Positions 9,657-18,144 of a stretch of 64,000 bases of DNA are shown piece by piece. Under the pieces are notes generated by a model. That model was not told the origin of the DNA. It saw nothing but the letters and a program-made list of their open reading frames with translations, and searched no databases. The DNA is from a virus. Within the stretch, counting starts at the first letter, position 1, and each line of letters opens with the position of its first letter. The position numbers and the translations under genes were made by a program. The stretch covers positions 1-64,000 of IMG/VR virus record IMGVR_UViG_3300030108_004141; one strand, given 5' to 3'.

Positions 9657-11629
9657 GTGTCGTCAGCGAATTAAAGGAAGCTAAACTTCTTGCTGCAGCT
9701 CTTAAGTTAGCAAAGCAGCACTCGAGTGAAATTATCACTGAGGAGATAGAACTTCTTCGTGAATCGCTTGAAACACAAATAAGAAATATAGAAAAATTCC
9801 ATGAAAGCAGTGTTCTTACTGGACCGAAAGGCGATCCTGGTTTAACTGGACCACAGGGAGAGGTTGGACCACAGGGTATCAAGGGCGATACTGGTGCACG
9901 TGGTTCACGGGGTGAGCGTGGCTTAATAGGTGAGCAGGGTTATCAGGGCGAAACTGGACCGAAAGGCGAAAAGGGAGATCCTGGTCCACAAGGTGAGCGT
10001 GGTTTTATAGGCGAACAGGGTGAGCAAGGTGTGCAGGGTCCAGTTGGACCTATCGGGGCAAGAGGCGAGCGCGGTTTACAGGGTGAAAAAGGCGAAAAAG
10101 GCGAACGTGGTTTGCTTGGGGAACAAGGGTTTCCTGGACCGGAGGGTCCACAAGGTCCACAAGGTGAACAAGGTTTGCTCGGCGAACAAGGTCCACCAGG
10201 ACCTGCAGGTGCAGTCGGACCTCAAGGAGTTCAAGGAGAAACTGGACCGAAAGGTGAAATAGGACCTACTGGACCGAAAGGAGAAAAAGGTGATCCTGGA
10301 TCCGACGCTGATGTAACTAAATTAGAAGAGCGACTCGAGGTAACTGTCAAACAAATCAATGACAGAATTTCTAAAGTTGCTGCAGGAAGCGGCGGCGGTG
10401 GTGGTAGCGGTGAGGTCAGATTAGAATTTTTAGATGATGTTGACAGAGCGACTGCCTTAGTAAACGGAAAGTTCCTCAAATATGACTCTGCATCTGGCAC
10501 GTTCGTTGGTGCTGATGCTGGCGGCAGTCTCACTATAAAAGAAGAGGGAACTAATGTAGGAACTAATATTACAACTCTTGATTTTATCGGATCGACTGTA
10601 ACCGCGTCAGGCAACTCAACTTTTGTAACTATCAACTCTAATCCAGATGCTACTTTTATATCAAACACGGCAGCTAGACTGTTAATAAATGATCGCGCGC
10701 AAGTAGCCAACGTCGCTGCTTTGGCAGCTCTCGCTAATACAAACTCAGCTATCAGCAATCTCAATACAAATCTGACTGGTACAAACACTGCTATTAGAAC
10801 TTTGGTCAGCGACCGATTACAGGTTGCCAATGCTGTGGTAAATCTACGAGATTTGAGCGATGTTGCTAACATAACACCCAGTGATGGTCATTTTTTAAAA
10901 TTTAACAATGCTAATTCAACTTTCACTTTCGCTGCTGCATCTGGTGGTGGGACAGATACCTTGGCGAGAAGCGGGATAACAGCGACGAACACTGCTCTTC
11001 GTTTATTGATAAGTGATAGAGCTCAAGTTGCGAATGTAGTTCTCAAAACTGGCAGCACAATGAGTGGGGACTTGGTCCTTTCGGGTGCTGATGTACAATT
11101 AAATTTAGGTGCTAATACTGCAATCAAACAAGGCTCTGCGAATACTATAGTGTTTCAAACAGGGAAAGCAGCTGGTTTAACTACTACGCTGACTCTTGAT
11201 TCAGAGCAAGATTCTACATTTACAGGTGGAATCGTGATGAACGGTAGCAGTAAATCATTGACTCTTAATAATAACATGCTTGATGAGTTTACTGAGTCTG
11301 CTAGCGCACTAGCCAACTCGGGAACCGCTAAAACACTTGATACTAGCGACAATATCCAACTCTATACATTGAATGGCAACGTAACATTTACACTTCCTGC
11401 TTTATCAACTTATCCTGATAACAGCGTAAAAACTATTACAATTGTTGTGAAGCAGGATGGCTCAGGTAATAGAACTGTAGATTTTTCGGCAACAGATGGA
11501 TTTTCTATAAACAATTCTTCATCTGTTCCACAACCAACCACAGCAGCTAACAAGGTTTCGATATATACCTGTCTCGGAATCAAAGAATTATCGGAGTGGT
11601 TTATTTCATTATCATATATTGATGATTAA
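9653..11629 (+). CDS. Collagen-like fibre protein
   Basis: 658 residues. Residues 1-56 are a helical N-terminus, about 57-218 are 54 uninterrupted Gly-X-Y triplets, and then come a short coil and a Gly-rich linker. The rest is beta-rich with three repeats of an NTA-R-L-(I/V)-DR-QVANV unit (near residues 340, 382 and 441) and a C-terminal trimer-like domain. This is the architecture of a trimeric phage fibre. It lies between the portal and prohead genes and overlaps both translationally, an unusual place for a fibre. The target and virion location cannot be read from sequence. Confidence 0.8.
   Translation: MSVVSELKEAKLLAAALKLAKQHSSEIITEEIELLRESLETQIRNIEKFHESSVLTGPKGDPGLTGPQGEVGPQGIKGDTGARGSRGERGLIGEQGYQGETGPKGEKGDPGPQGERGFIGEQGEQGVQGPVGPIGARGERGLQGEKGEKGERGLLGEQGFPGPEGPQGPQGEQGLLGEQGPPGPAGAVGPQGVQGETGPKGEIGPTGPKGEKGDPGSDADVTKLEERLEVTVKQINDRISKVAAGSGGGGGSGEVRLEFLDDVDRATALVNGKFLKYDSASGTFVGADAGGSLTIKEEGTNVGTNITTLDFIGSTVTASGNSTFVTINSNPDATFISNTAARLLINDRAQVANVAALAALANTNSAISNLNTNLTGTNTAIRTLVSDRLQVANAVVNLRDLSDVANITPSDGHFLKFNNANSTFTFAAASGGGTDTLARSGITATNTALRLLISDRAQVANVVLKTGSTMSGDLVLSGADVQLNLGANTAIKQGSANTIVFQTGKAAGLTTTLTLDSEQDSTFTGGIVMNGSSKSLTLNNNMLDEFTESASALANSGTAKTLDTSDNIQLYTLNGNVTFTLPALSTYPDNSVKTITIVVKQDGSGNRTVDFSATDGFSINNSSSVPQPTTAANKVSIYTCLGIKELSEWFISLSYIDD
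9821..10306 (+). repeat. Coding repeat: 54 collagen-like Gly-X-Y triplets
   Basis: 486 bp coding for 54 consecutive Gly-X-Y units, rich in GPK, GEQ, GER and GEK. The DNA has many near-identical 9- and 18-nt units (ggacc-gaaaggcga type), so it could change length by recombination. Confidence 0.95.
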
Positions 11630-11643
11630 GAAAGGATTACAAT

Positions 11644-11823
11644 ATGGAAAAAGAACATGTTCTTGGTATGATTAACGTGATTGATGTGTGTGCTAAACGA
11701 GGTGCGTTCGAAGGTTCGGAACTCGGTAGGATTGCAACTTTACGTGCTGTGCTCGTAGCAGAAGCTGAGCCGCCTGAAGAAAAAGATCAGCCGCAAGCCC
11801 AACCAACAGCCAACGAATTATAA
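11644..11823 (+). CDS. Small hypothetical protein, 59 aa
   Basis: An ATG-started 59-codon frame, 14 nt after the fibre gene, with a GGA ribosome site. The helical N-terminal half (MEKEHVLGMINVIDVCAKRG) is followed by a Glu/Pro/Gln-rich tail. Its TAA stop lies inside the next late promoter. Its position among prohead-core genes suggests a small core protein (gp68-like), but I do not recognise it. Confidence 0.65.
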   Translation: MEKEHVLGMINVIDVCAKRGAFEGSELGRIATLRAVLVAEAEPPEEKDQPQAQPTANEL

Positions 11824-11826
11824 ATA
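11819..11826 (+). promoter_or_regulatory. T4-type late promoter
   Basis: Exact TATAAATA overlapping the stop of the 59-aa gene, 32 nt before the start of the gp67-like gene. Confidence 0.8.
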
Positions 11827-11857
11827 ATCGTGAATTTTAGATAACAGGAGATATTTT

Positions 11858-12076
11858 ATGAGCGATATTGAACAAGCGATCGCGGCTGCTAGAGATAGTA
11901 ATGCTGCCGACTTTCAGTCAAGTATACAGTCCGCTCTCATGGATCGTCTAGGTGACGCAATCGATGCGAGAAAGACGCAGGTTGCTGCTTCATATCTCCA
12001 GCCTGAAGAAGAACCTGAAGAACTCGAGGTCGAAGTAGACGAACCAGAAGCAGAGGAACCTGAGCCTGATGTCTAA
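11858..12076 (+). CDS. Prohead core protein, gp67-like
   Basis: 72 residues: a helical half (SDIEQAIAAARDSNAADFQS) and a strongly acidic C-terminus rich in Glu and Pro. Size, acidity and position upstream of gp21/gp22 fit the gp67/PIP prohead core proteins, which fill the prohead and are degraded by gp21. Preceded by a late promoter and ACAGGAGA ribosome site. Confidence 0.6.
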   Translation: MSDIEQAIAAARDSNAADFQSSIQSALMDRLGDAIDARKTQVAASYLQPEEEPEELEVEVDEPEAEEPEPDV

Positions 12077-12695
12077 ATCTTTTTCGCAGCTTGTAGAGCA
12101 GCTCAACAAACGCTCAAAATTAGAGGAACGTCGGTCAGAGGCTGACGATCCATACTCATATGACCCAAAGGATGATGAGACTAAATCTCTTGAGCCACGC
12201 GCGAAAGGCGAGCGCGACTTCAAAGGCAAACACAAAGTTGAAAAGAAAAAGCATCCTGTTGCTGGTGACGATGTATTTCAGGGAGCTACTAAACCTGGGG
12301 GACCGCATAAGGGTTACGAAAAGGCAGGTGAACCTGTAATCAAGCAAGGTTCTAGTGATGTCAAAGTGAATCACGACGGTTCTAAAAATCCTGATAAGAG
12401 CAAAGCTATACCTAAAAGATTTGGTGATCTTCGGGTAGTAAATCCTGTCAAGGAAAGTGTTGAGCTAGAAGAAACTGCGTTTCAAGATATTCAAAAGATA
12501 GCCAAAAGCAAGCGCGAAGGGCGTGTTCGCTTTTCCAATGGTCGTTTCGAATCTGTCGATCCTGATACGGCTAAAGCTCTCGTTTCGGCTCATGGCAAAC
12601 TGAACTCTGGTAATAAACAAAAATTTGAGCAAACCGTCAACAAAGATTTCACAGGAATGATGAAGATGGTTGACTTCGCCATGGGAAACAAATAG
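12069..12695 (+). CDS. Hypothetical internal/prohead protein
   Basis: 208 residues, Lys/Glu/Asp-rich and likely disordered for the first 120 residues. It contains LEET-type sites (ESVELEETAFQ, about residue 134-144) resembling gp21 protease sites (L-x-E then cut). The start MSKSFSQLVEQL is loosely like the capsid-targeting starts found at 47-54 kb. Overlaps the preceding gene by 8 nt. Probably a prohead or internal virion protein; no family recognised. Confidence 0.65.
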   Translation: MSKSFSQLVEQLNKRSKLEERRSEADDPYSYDPKDDETKSLEPRAKGERDFKGKHKVEKKKHPVAGDDVFQGATKPGGPHKGYEKAGEPVIKQGSSDVKVNHDGSKNPDKSKAIPKRFGDLRVVNPVKESVELEETAFQDIQKIAKSKREGRVRFSNGRFESVDPDTAKALVSAHGKLNSGNKQKFEQTVNKDFTGMMKMVDFAMGNK

Positions 12696-12705
12696 GAGTT
12701 CATAG

Positions 12706-12990
12706 ATGCGCGTTAGACCCATATCGAACACAGTTCAACTTAATTCAGCGAAAAATGTTTTCCTAGCAACTTCTGTGTTAGTGGTTAACACAGGTTCCAC
12801 AGATAGAACCTTAACCATAGCAAATACAGCCTCTATCATAAATGGTGGTGGTGATTATGGTGGCGCGAGTCAGGCTCAAGTGTTCCTCAATGCAGGTGAA
12901 ATGATCATAATCGAAAAACAACCAACAGATACAATCAATGCAGGTAACACAGATACAGTTGGCACGAAAGTTGCGAAGGGGAGCGGATAA
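12706..12990 (+). CDS. Small beta-rich virion protein candidate
   Basis: 94 residues with alternating hydrophobic strands and a typical small phage decoration or adaptor look (NTVQLNSAKNVFLATSVLVV, then VFLNAGEMIIIEKQPTDTI). It stops immediately before the gp21 ATG (TAAATG). No family recognised; structural role inferred from position. Confidence 0.7.
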   Translation: MRVRPISNTVQLNSAKNVFLATSVLVVNTGSTDRTLTIANTASIINGGGDYGGASQAQVFLNAGEMIIIEKQPTDTINAGNTDTVGTKVAKGSG

Positions 12991-13647
12991 ATGAAACTGA
13001 TCTGCGAAGTCAACGAAGATATTCAATGCCTAGTTGAAGACGATCTTAATGAAGAAGGAAAGAAAAATTACTTCATTGAAGGCGTTTTCATGCAAGGTAA
13101 TATCAAGAACAAAAACGGTCGAGTCTATCCCGTTGATGTTCTGAAGAAAGAAGTCGACCGTTATAATAAACAATATATTGCGGAGAACCGTGCTTATGGT
13201 GAGCTCGGTCATCCTCAAGGTCCAACGATCAACCTCGAACGTGTTTCACACATGATTAAAGAGTTGCGCCAAGACGGCGATAACTTCAGAGGAAAAGCTA
13301 AGATTATGGACACGCCATATGGCAATATTGTAAAAAATCTCATGAACGAAGGCGCAAAACTTGGTGTTTCCTCTCGAGGTATGGGAACGCTCGCTAAGAA
13401 AGGTGACTCGATGGAGGTTGGTAAAGACTTTCATCTCGCAACCGCTGGCGATATCGTTGCTGATCCCTCCGCACCACAGGCGTTCGTTGAAGGTATTATG
13501 GAAGGCAAAGAATGGGTTTGGGATAATGGCATCCTTCATGAGGTTGACATTGCTTCAGCCAAACAACAAATCGAAGAAGCTGCTTCAACGAGACGCACTG
13601 AGGCTGAGGTTCTTAAGGTTTGGGAAAAATTAGTGAGGGGTCTATAG
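12991..13647 (+). CDS. gp21: Prohead core protease gp21
   Basis: 218 residues, the T4 gp21 endopeptidase family. Visible are YFIEGVFMQGNIKNKNGRVY, the catalytic-His block AYGELGHPQGPTINLERVSH, and a GVSSRGMG segment carrying the likely catalytic Ser. It cleaves scaffold, capsid and internal proteins at L/I-x-E sites during head maturation. Located between core genes and the scaffold, as in T4. Confidence 0.93.
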   Translation: MKLICEVNEDIQCLVEDDLNEEGKKNYFIEGVFMQGNIKNKNGRVYPVDVLKKEVDRYNKQYIAENRAYGELGHPQGPTINLERVSHMIKELRQDGDNFRGKAKIMDTPYGNIVKNLMNEGAKLGVSSRGMGTLAKKGDSMEVGKDFHLATAGDIVADPSAPQAFVEGIMEGKEWVWDNGILHEVDIASAKQQIEEAASTRRTEAEVLKVWEKLVRGL

Positions 13648-13656
13648 ATCCATTTT

Positions 13657-13664
13657 TATAAATA
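13657..13664 (+). promoter_or_regulatory. T4-type late promoter before gp22
   Basis: Exact TATAAATA after a T run, 43 nt before the chosen gp22 start. Confidence 0.8.
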
Positions 13665-13706
13665 AGACGTCAAGAAATTTCAATGAGGAAATTAGGAGAT
13701 AGAAAT

Positions 13707-14840
13707 ATGTCTGAAGAACTAGAAAAAATCGTCGAGGACGAAGTGCTCGAAGATGCTCAAGATGAGAGCATTGATGAAGCAAAGAAAGCGTCCATGGGCG
13801 ATCCCTCCGAGGTTCCTGAGCCAACAGCAGCAACTGCGAAAGCTCCAGGGAAATCGAAAAATCAGGGAGATAAAGCTCCTCCGGCTCAAGGCTCCTCAGT
13901 AAAACCTGCAACTAAGATGGCTATGCTTAACGCTGCCATGGCACATATGGGTCAAATGAAAAAAGCTGACCTACAAGCCATGATGGGAAAGATGGGCATG
14001 TACGGTACTGAGGGCATGCACAAAGAGGGTATGCATAAAGATAAGATGAAAAAAGAGGGCATGCATAAAGAAGAAGTCGTGCTCGAAAAAGTAACTCGCG
14101 AAGATTTTGATATCACTGATGATGTCGCAGCAATTTTCGCTGGTTCCGAAGTTTCAGAAGAGTTCGTAGCAAAAGCAACCGAAATTTTCGAAACAGCTGT
14201 TGTTGCTAAAGTCAACGATAAGCTCGCCGAAGTTGCTGAGGTTGCTGAGTCAGAACTTGCTGAGTCTACTGAAGTATTCAATAAAGAACTTGTTGATAAA
14301 GTCGATAGCTATCTCGATTATGTTGTTGAGTCTTGGATGGAAGAAAACAAACTTGCTGTAGACATCGGTTTGCGTGGCGAAATTGCTGAGTCTTTCATCG
14401 GCGGTCTTAAAAACTTGTTTGAGGATCACTACATTGATATCCCCGAAGAGAAGGCTGATGTAGTTGAGGAGCTCGCTAACAAAGTTGAAGAGCTCGAGGC
14501 AAAACTCAACGAGTCGATTGAAGAAACGATTGAACTCAAAAAGAAAAATGAAGAGTTCGAGCGTGCTGTAGTTTTTGCTGAAGAAATCGATGGTTTGACC
14601 GAAACTCAAATCGCTAAGATGGAATCTCTATCTGAGGCAGTCGATTTTGAAAGCGAAGAAGATTTCCGTGAAAAACTTCAAACGATCCGCGAAAATTATT
14701 TCGATGGTCCGAAAGAGGTAATCACCGAAACGGCTGGTTTTGATGACGAGCCAATTGAAATTGATGATGAGGAACCTGCGACCCCCAAGGGTGCCATGGG
14801 TGCCTATGTCGCAAGCATTTCACGACAAGTTAAGAAATAG
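13707..14840 (+). CDS. gp22: Prohead scaffold protein gp22
   Basis: 377 residues from the ATG at 13707, chosen over an in-frame ATG at 13683 because TTAGGAGAT lies just upstream. Very acidic and helical, with a long coiled coil (about 250-290) and a repeated Met-His-Lys region, as expected for a T4-family scaffold that is degraded by gp21. Directly precedes gp23. Confidence 0.88.
   Translation: MSEELEKIVEDEVLEDAQDESIDEAKKASMGDPSEVPEPTAATAKAPGKSKNQGDKAPPAQGSSVKPATKMAMLNAAMAHMGQMKKADLQAMMGKMGMYGTEGMHKEGMHKDKMKKEGMHKEEVVLEKVTREDFDITDDVAAIFAGSEVSEEFVAKATEIFETAVVAKVNDKLAEVAEVAESELAESTEVFNKELVDKVDSYLDYVVESWMEENKLAVDIGLRGEIAESFIGGLKNLFEDHYIDIPEEKADVVEELANKVEELEAKLNESIEETIELKKKNEEFERAVVFAEEIDGLTETQIAKMESLSEAVDFESEEDFREKLQTIRENYFDGPKEVITETAGFDDEPIEIDDEEPATPKGAMGAYVASISRQVKK
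14010..14069 (+). repeat. Three 15-bp repeats in gp22 coding Glu-Gly-Met-His-Lys
   Basis: GAGGGCATGCACAAA at 14010, GAGGGTATGCATAAA at 14025 and GAGGGCATGCATAAA at 14055. Together they encode a Met/His/Lys-rich basic patch in an otherwise acidic scaffold. Confidence 0.85.
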
Positions 14841-14845
14841 CATTT

Positions 14846-14853
14846 TATAAATA
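14846..14853 (+). promoter_or_regulatory. T4-type late promoter before gp23
   Basis: Exact TATAAATA, 38 nt before the major capsid ATG, followed by a strong AAAGGAGAAGGAG ribosome site. Confidence 0.85.
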
Positions 14854-14890
14854 TTGTTTGAAATAATCTCGAAAGGAGAAGGAGAGTAAA

Positions 14891-16279
14891 ATGTCTGATA
14901 ACCTAATGGAAAAGTGGGGTCCCGTTCTTGATCATCCAGATCTAGATAAGATCGGTGACTCTCACAAACGCCACGTTGTCGCACAGCTTTTGGAAAACCA
15001 GGAGCAATCGGCTCGTGAACAGGGCGTTGGCTCTGGTGGATATAACGCTCCGTCACTACTGGGCGAGGCTGCACCTACGAACGCGATGGGTGCTTCTTCC
15101 TCGACCGCGTCTGACGGTGCTGTTGATATCTTCGACCCAGTGCTAATCAGCCTCGTTCGTCGTTCCATGCCTAACCTGATCGCCTATGACGTATGCGGCG
15201 TTCAGCCTATGACTGGTCCGACTGGTCTAATCTTTGCGCTTCGTTCACGCTTCAGCAGCCAGTCTGGCACCGAAGCTCTGTTCGACGAAGCCAATACCAC
15301 GTTCTCGCGTTCTGCTGTTGCTAACACAGCTTCTCAGCTCGTTGTTGCTAACGCAACTGGTGGTAAAACTCAAACCAGCAATGATCCTACGACTCGTGCT
15401 GCTGACTCAGCTGTCACTGGTTATAGCGTATCAACTGGTGTTTCAACTGCGGATATGGAAGCTCGTGGCGATGGTGCTACGAATGCTTTCCAAGAAATGG
15501 CATTCAGTGTCGAGAAAGTTGCTGTCACGGCAGTATCTCGTGCTCTGAAAGCTGAGTACACGATGGAATTGGCTCAAGATCTTAAGGCAGTTCATGGTCT
15601 TGACGCCGAAACTGAGCTCAGCAATATTCTTTCTGCTGAGATCCTTGCGGAAATCAATCGCGAAGTCATTCGTACGATTAACTATTCTGCAACTCCTGGT
15701 GCTCAGGAAAATGTCACTTCCGCTGGTACTTTCAACCTTGACACCGACTCTAACGGTCGTTGGATGGTTGAGAAGTTCAAAGGTCTGTTGTTCCAGATCG
15801 AACGCGACGCCAACGAAATTGCGAAGGCAACTCGTCGGGGTAAAGCTAACGTCATGATCTGCGATTCGGATGTAGCATCCGCGTTGTCGATGGCTGGCGT
15901 GCTTGACTACAGCCCTGCGATGTCGACGAACCTCAATGTAGACGACACGGGTAACACCTTCGCTGGTGTTCTCAATGGTCGGATCCGCGTTTACATCGAT
16001 CCGTACTTCAGCTCCAATGCTGGCAACCGCTACTTCACGGTTGGCTACAAAGGTGCGAGTGCTTTCGATGCGGGTCTGTTCTATTGCCCATACGTGCCTC
16101 TGCAAATGGTCCGCGCCATCGGCGAAGATACCTTCCAGCCAAAAATTGGCTTCAAAACTCGATACGGAATGGTCGCGAATCCGTTCGCTACGACCGATGC
16201 CGATGGAGTTATTGGTGGCTTCGACGGAAACAAAGCTAACAAATACTATCGTTTGGCTGCTGTTTCAAACCTTATGTAA
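14891..16279 (+). CDS. gp23: Major capsid protein gp23
   Basis: 462 residues with the gp23 N-terminus (LMEKWGPVLDHPDL...HKRHVVAQLLENQE) and the HK97-fold core, including MTGPTGLIFALRSR and IFDPVLISLVRRSMP. The N-terminal ~65 residues would be removed by gp21. Codon use is visibly more GC-rich than its neighbours, fitting very high expression. Bounded by a late promoter and a strong terminator. Confidence 0.98.
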   Translation: MSDNLMEKWGPVLDHPDLDKIGDSHKRHVVAQLLENQEQSAREQGVGSGGYNAPSLLGEAAPTNAMGASSSTASDGAVDIFDPVLISLVRRSMPNLIAYDVCGVQPMTGPTGLIFALRSRFSSQSGTEALFDEANTTFSRSAVANTASQLVVANATGGKTQTSNDPTTRAADSAVTGYSVSTGVSTADMEARGDGATNAFQEMAFSVEKVAVTAVSRALKAEYTMELAQDLKAVHGLDAETELSNILSAEILAEINREVIRTINYSATPGAQENVTSAGTFNLDTDSNGRWMVEKFKGLLFQIERDANEIAKATRRGKANVMICDSDVASALSMAGVLDYSPAMSTNLNVDDTGNTFAGVLNGRIRVYIDPYFSSNAGNRYFTVGYKGASAFDAGLFYCPYVPLQMVRAIGEDTFQPKIGFKTRYGMVANPFATTDADGVIGGFDGNKANKYYRLAAVSNLM

Positions 16280-16305
16280 TAATAACCATAAGGCGAGCAA
16301 AAACT

Positions 16306-16337
16306 GGGGAGGGCGAAAGGCTCTCCCCTTTTTTTTT
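16306..16337 (+). terminator. Strong intrinsic terminator after gp23
   Basis: A 9-bp GC-rich stem (16306-16314 with 16320-16328, one G-U pair) with a GAAAG loop, followed by nine T (16329-16337). It ends the head gene block just before an early promoter. Confidence 0.95.
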
Positions 16338-16341
16338 AAAT

Positions 16342-16374
16342 TCCATTTACAATTAACGGTTGTGACGCTATTAT
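16342..16374 (+). promoter_or_regulatory. Phage early-type promoter (TCCATT ... TATTAT)
   Basis: TCCATTTACA with -10 TATTAT at 16369-16374, spacing identical to eight other copies in the window. It lies directly behind the gp23 terminator and 60 nt before the coding start's leader, and would read into 16434 and the recombination genes. Confidence 0.75.
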
Positions 16375-16403
16375 GAGTAATGTCACGAGGGGTCATAATA
16401 TAT

Positions 16404-16411
16404 TATAAATA
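16404..16411 (+). promoter_or_regulatory. T4-type late promoter
   Basis: Exact TATAAATA, 23 nt before the gene at 16434. With the promoter at 16342 it gives this gene both early and late start sites. Confidence 0.8.
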
Positions 16412-16433
16412 GAGTACACGACAGGATAGACAT

Positions 16434-16991
16434 ATGAGTACTCAAGAACAACCAGATAATCTAAATTATCTTTCGCCACTCGGCTTTCGTTTTCAATTAA
16501 AGCGACTTCCGAATGTAAATTATTTTACACAATCTGTTACTCTACCGACTCTCACACTTAATCCTATAGAGCAGCAAACTTCTCCGTTCGGTATCATACC
16601 CAGACCTGGGGATAGATTACAATATGATCCATTTACACTCAGGTTCCGAGTCGATGAAGACTTAACTAATTATATTGAAATCGAAGACTGGCTGGTGGGC
16701 TTGGGTCATCCTGAAAGTTTTGAGCAAACGAAAGAGTTCGCTGAGTCTAATCCTTCACCCTTCGTAACTAAAGCACGAGGAGGTGGTGCAGCACAAGCAT
16801 CTAACTATGTTTCTGACGCTACTCTTACTGTGTTGACTAGTCATAAAAATCCCCATATAAATATATTTTTCCAGGATGTGTTTCCTATATCGCTAACAGA
16901 GTTGACGTTCGATGTGACTCAACCTGATTTAGAATATCTTGAGGCATCTGTAACATTTAGATATAGGAAGTTCAAAACAGAAAGGATATAG
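16434..16991 (+). CDS. Tail-tube-fold virion protein
   Basis: 185 residues. The pattern LSPLGFRFQLKRLPNVNYF, QSVTLPTL, GDRLQYDPFTLRFRVDED and IEDWLVGLGHP is widespread in T4-like marine phages and resembles the tail tube / tube initiator fold (gp19, gp54, or the gp3 terminator). Which tail position it occupies is not clear from sequence. Late and early promoters precede it. Confidence 0.6.
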   Translation: MSTQEQPDNLNYLSPLGFRFQLKRLPNVNYFTQSVTLPTLTLNPIEQQTSPFGIIPRPGDRLQYDPFTLRFRVDEDLTNYIEIEDWLVGLGHPESFEQTKEFAESNPSPFVTKARGGGAAQASNYVSDATLTVLTSHKNPHINIFFQDVFPISLTELTFDVTQPDLEYLEASVTFRYRKFKTERI

Positions 16992-16992
16992 T

Positions 16993-17670
16993 ATGTTTCC
17001 TGATGATCTTATTATTGAACGTGTGAATGAATCGAAACCTTGGTTTGAAAAGAACTGCTTCAACCCCGATGAAATATTCACTATGGATGAGTTCAAAAAT
17101 CACATCAACTTTCGCCCTAACCTGAGACAAGAACGAATTAACTGGATAGGTGATATCGGTGAATTAAGTTGGGGAGGTGAAGAATGGTGTTGCGATCAGA
17201 ACAACTGGCCAATAGGTTTGTTTGATCGATTGTTAGATAAGCATGCTGTTTGTCTCGAGGATAGTTCGCGTATCAACAAAAACATAAATGAAATTTGCAA
17301 AAAGCTCGAGCTCTCCTCAGGCTCACCGACTGATGCGCATATCTTCTTTTCGCGCCAATCAGAAAGTAAAAGTTTCAGTGCTCACTGGGACTGGTCATCT
17401 AATATCATATGCCAGTTCTACGGAACTGCTCATATCAAAGTTTATGCAAATATCCCAGAAAACATAGACAACGAACATAGAACATGGGTAAAACAAGAGG
17501 AAGATTTAGAGCTTGTATATGAACAAGATATGGATCCTGGAGATATAGCATATGTCCCTGATCAAACGTATCACTTCTACAACCCAAAGTCTAAACGACT
17601 GAGCATTAGTTTTCCCATGAATGCCAACTCACAAGATAAACGTCAACAAAGACAATGGATTGAGCCATAG
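16993..17670 (+). CDS. Cupin/JmjC-like 2-oxoglutarate oxygenase candidate
   Basis: 225 residues. The C-terminal half carries a possible iron site: HWDW (His and Asp about 128-130) in FSAHWDWSSNIICQFYG, and a later DPGDIAYVPDQTYHFYNP strand pair (His about 194), the spacing seen in cupin-4/JmjC-type oxygenases. The substrate is unknown. Good AAAGGA ribosome site; it ends exactly at the uvsY promoter. Confidence 0.55.
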   Translation: MFPDDLIIERVNESKPWFEKNCFNPDEIFTMDEFKNHINFRPNLRQERINWIGDIGELSWGGEEWCCDQNNWPIGLFDRLLDKHAVCLEDSSRINKNINEICKKLELSSGSPTDAHIFFSRQSESKSFSAHWDWSSNIICQFYGTAHIKVYANIPENIDNEHRTWVKQEEDLELVYEQDMDPGDIAYVPDQTYHFYNPKSKRLSISFPMNANSQDKRQQRQWIEP

Positions 17671-17703
17671 TCCATTTACAATCGTTGAGTTTTAATATAG
17701 AAT
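17671..17703 (+). promoter_or_regulatory. Phage early-type promoter of uvsY
   Basis: TCCATTTACA with -10 TAGAAT at 17698-17703. The predicted +1 is the A of the uvsY ATG at 17710, so the mRNA would be leaderless. Confidence 0.8.
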
Positions 17704-17709
17704 GATCTC

Positions 17710-18144
17710 ATGATTAACATTGATGAAATAGTTGAAAGCTGGCGTGAAGACTCTAAGATTGATGATCTCAATTTAGATAAGGAAAACGTTCGGATACCGT
17801 CACTACACTCTAAGTATGTTGGTATGATGGTTGATGAAAATAAATCTTTGCGCACTTTGATCCGCGACCGCGCTATACTGCGCAGACTGCTGAGATCATA
17901 TTATTTGGGCAAGGCAGACACTGACGATTTAGAAAAACTTGGTCGCGATCAGTTCTATGAAAAAATATTGAAGAATGAACTCAACGAGTATATGGATACA
18001 GATGAGCTGATGATTCGGATCAATGCTAGAATATCAACCCAAGAAGAAAAGATCGATGTTCTAAAAGAAATCATAAGATCGATAAACAGCAGAGGATATC
18101 AACTAAAAAATGCGATTGACTGGCACAGGCTGACGATGGGTTAA
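17710..18144 (+). CDS. uvsY: Recombination mediator UvsY
   Basis: 144 residues, the usual UvsY size. It has the basic central DNA-binding region (RDRAILRRLLRSYYLGKA) and helical C-terminus needed for hexamer formation. UvsY loads UvsX onto gp32-coated single-stranded DNA. No ribosome-binding site precedes the ATG. It overlaps uvsW by one base. Confidence 0.93.
   Translation: MINIDEIVESWREDSKIDDLNLDKENVRIPSLHSKYVGMMVDENKSLRTLIRDRAILRRLLRSYYLGKADTDDLEKLGRDQFYEKILKNELNEYMDTDELMIRINARISTQEEKIDVLKEIIRSINSRGYQLKNAIDWHRLTMG

Noticed and set aside
10381-10420. Gly-rich DNA run in the fibre gene as a CRISPR or tandem repeat
   Set aside because: It encodes a Gly/Ser linker; no spacers or regular repeats.
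10231-10872. 213-codon reverse frame in the fibre gene
   Set aside because: Hydrophobic low-complexity product caused by the repetitive sense strand; no promoter or ribosome site.
15443-16105. 220-codon reverse-strand frame inside gp23
   Set aside because: Lies wholly within the highly expressed capsid gene, has no ribosome site and an arginine-rich, low-plausibility protein; a shadow of gp23 codon bias.
16280-16433. tRNA or small RNA gene in the gap after gp23
   Set aside because: The gap is explained by a terminator, an early-type promoter and a late promoter; no cloverleaf pattern is visible.
16856-16863. TATAAATA inside the tail-tube-fold gene, and similar copies at 19328, 26185 and 35009
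   Set aside because: Located in coding bodies without a following ribosome site and gene start at late-gene distance; chance in AT-rich DNA is likely. The copy at 26185, about 65 nt before gmd, is the least certain rejection.
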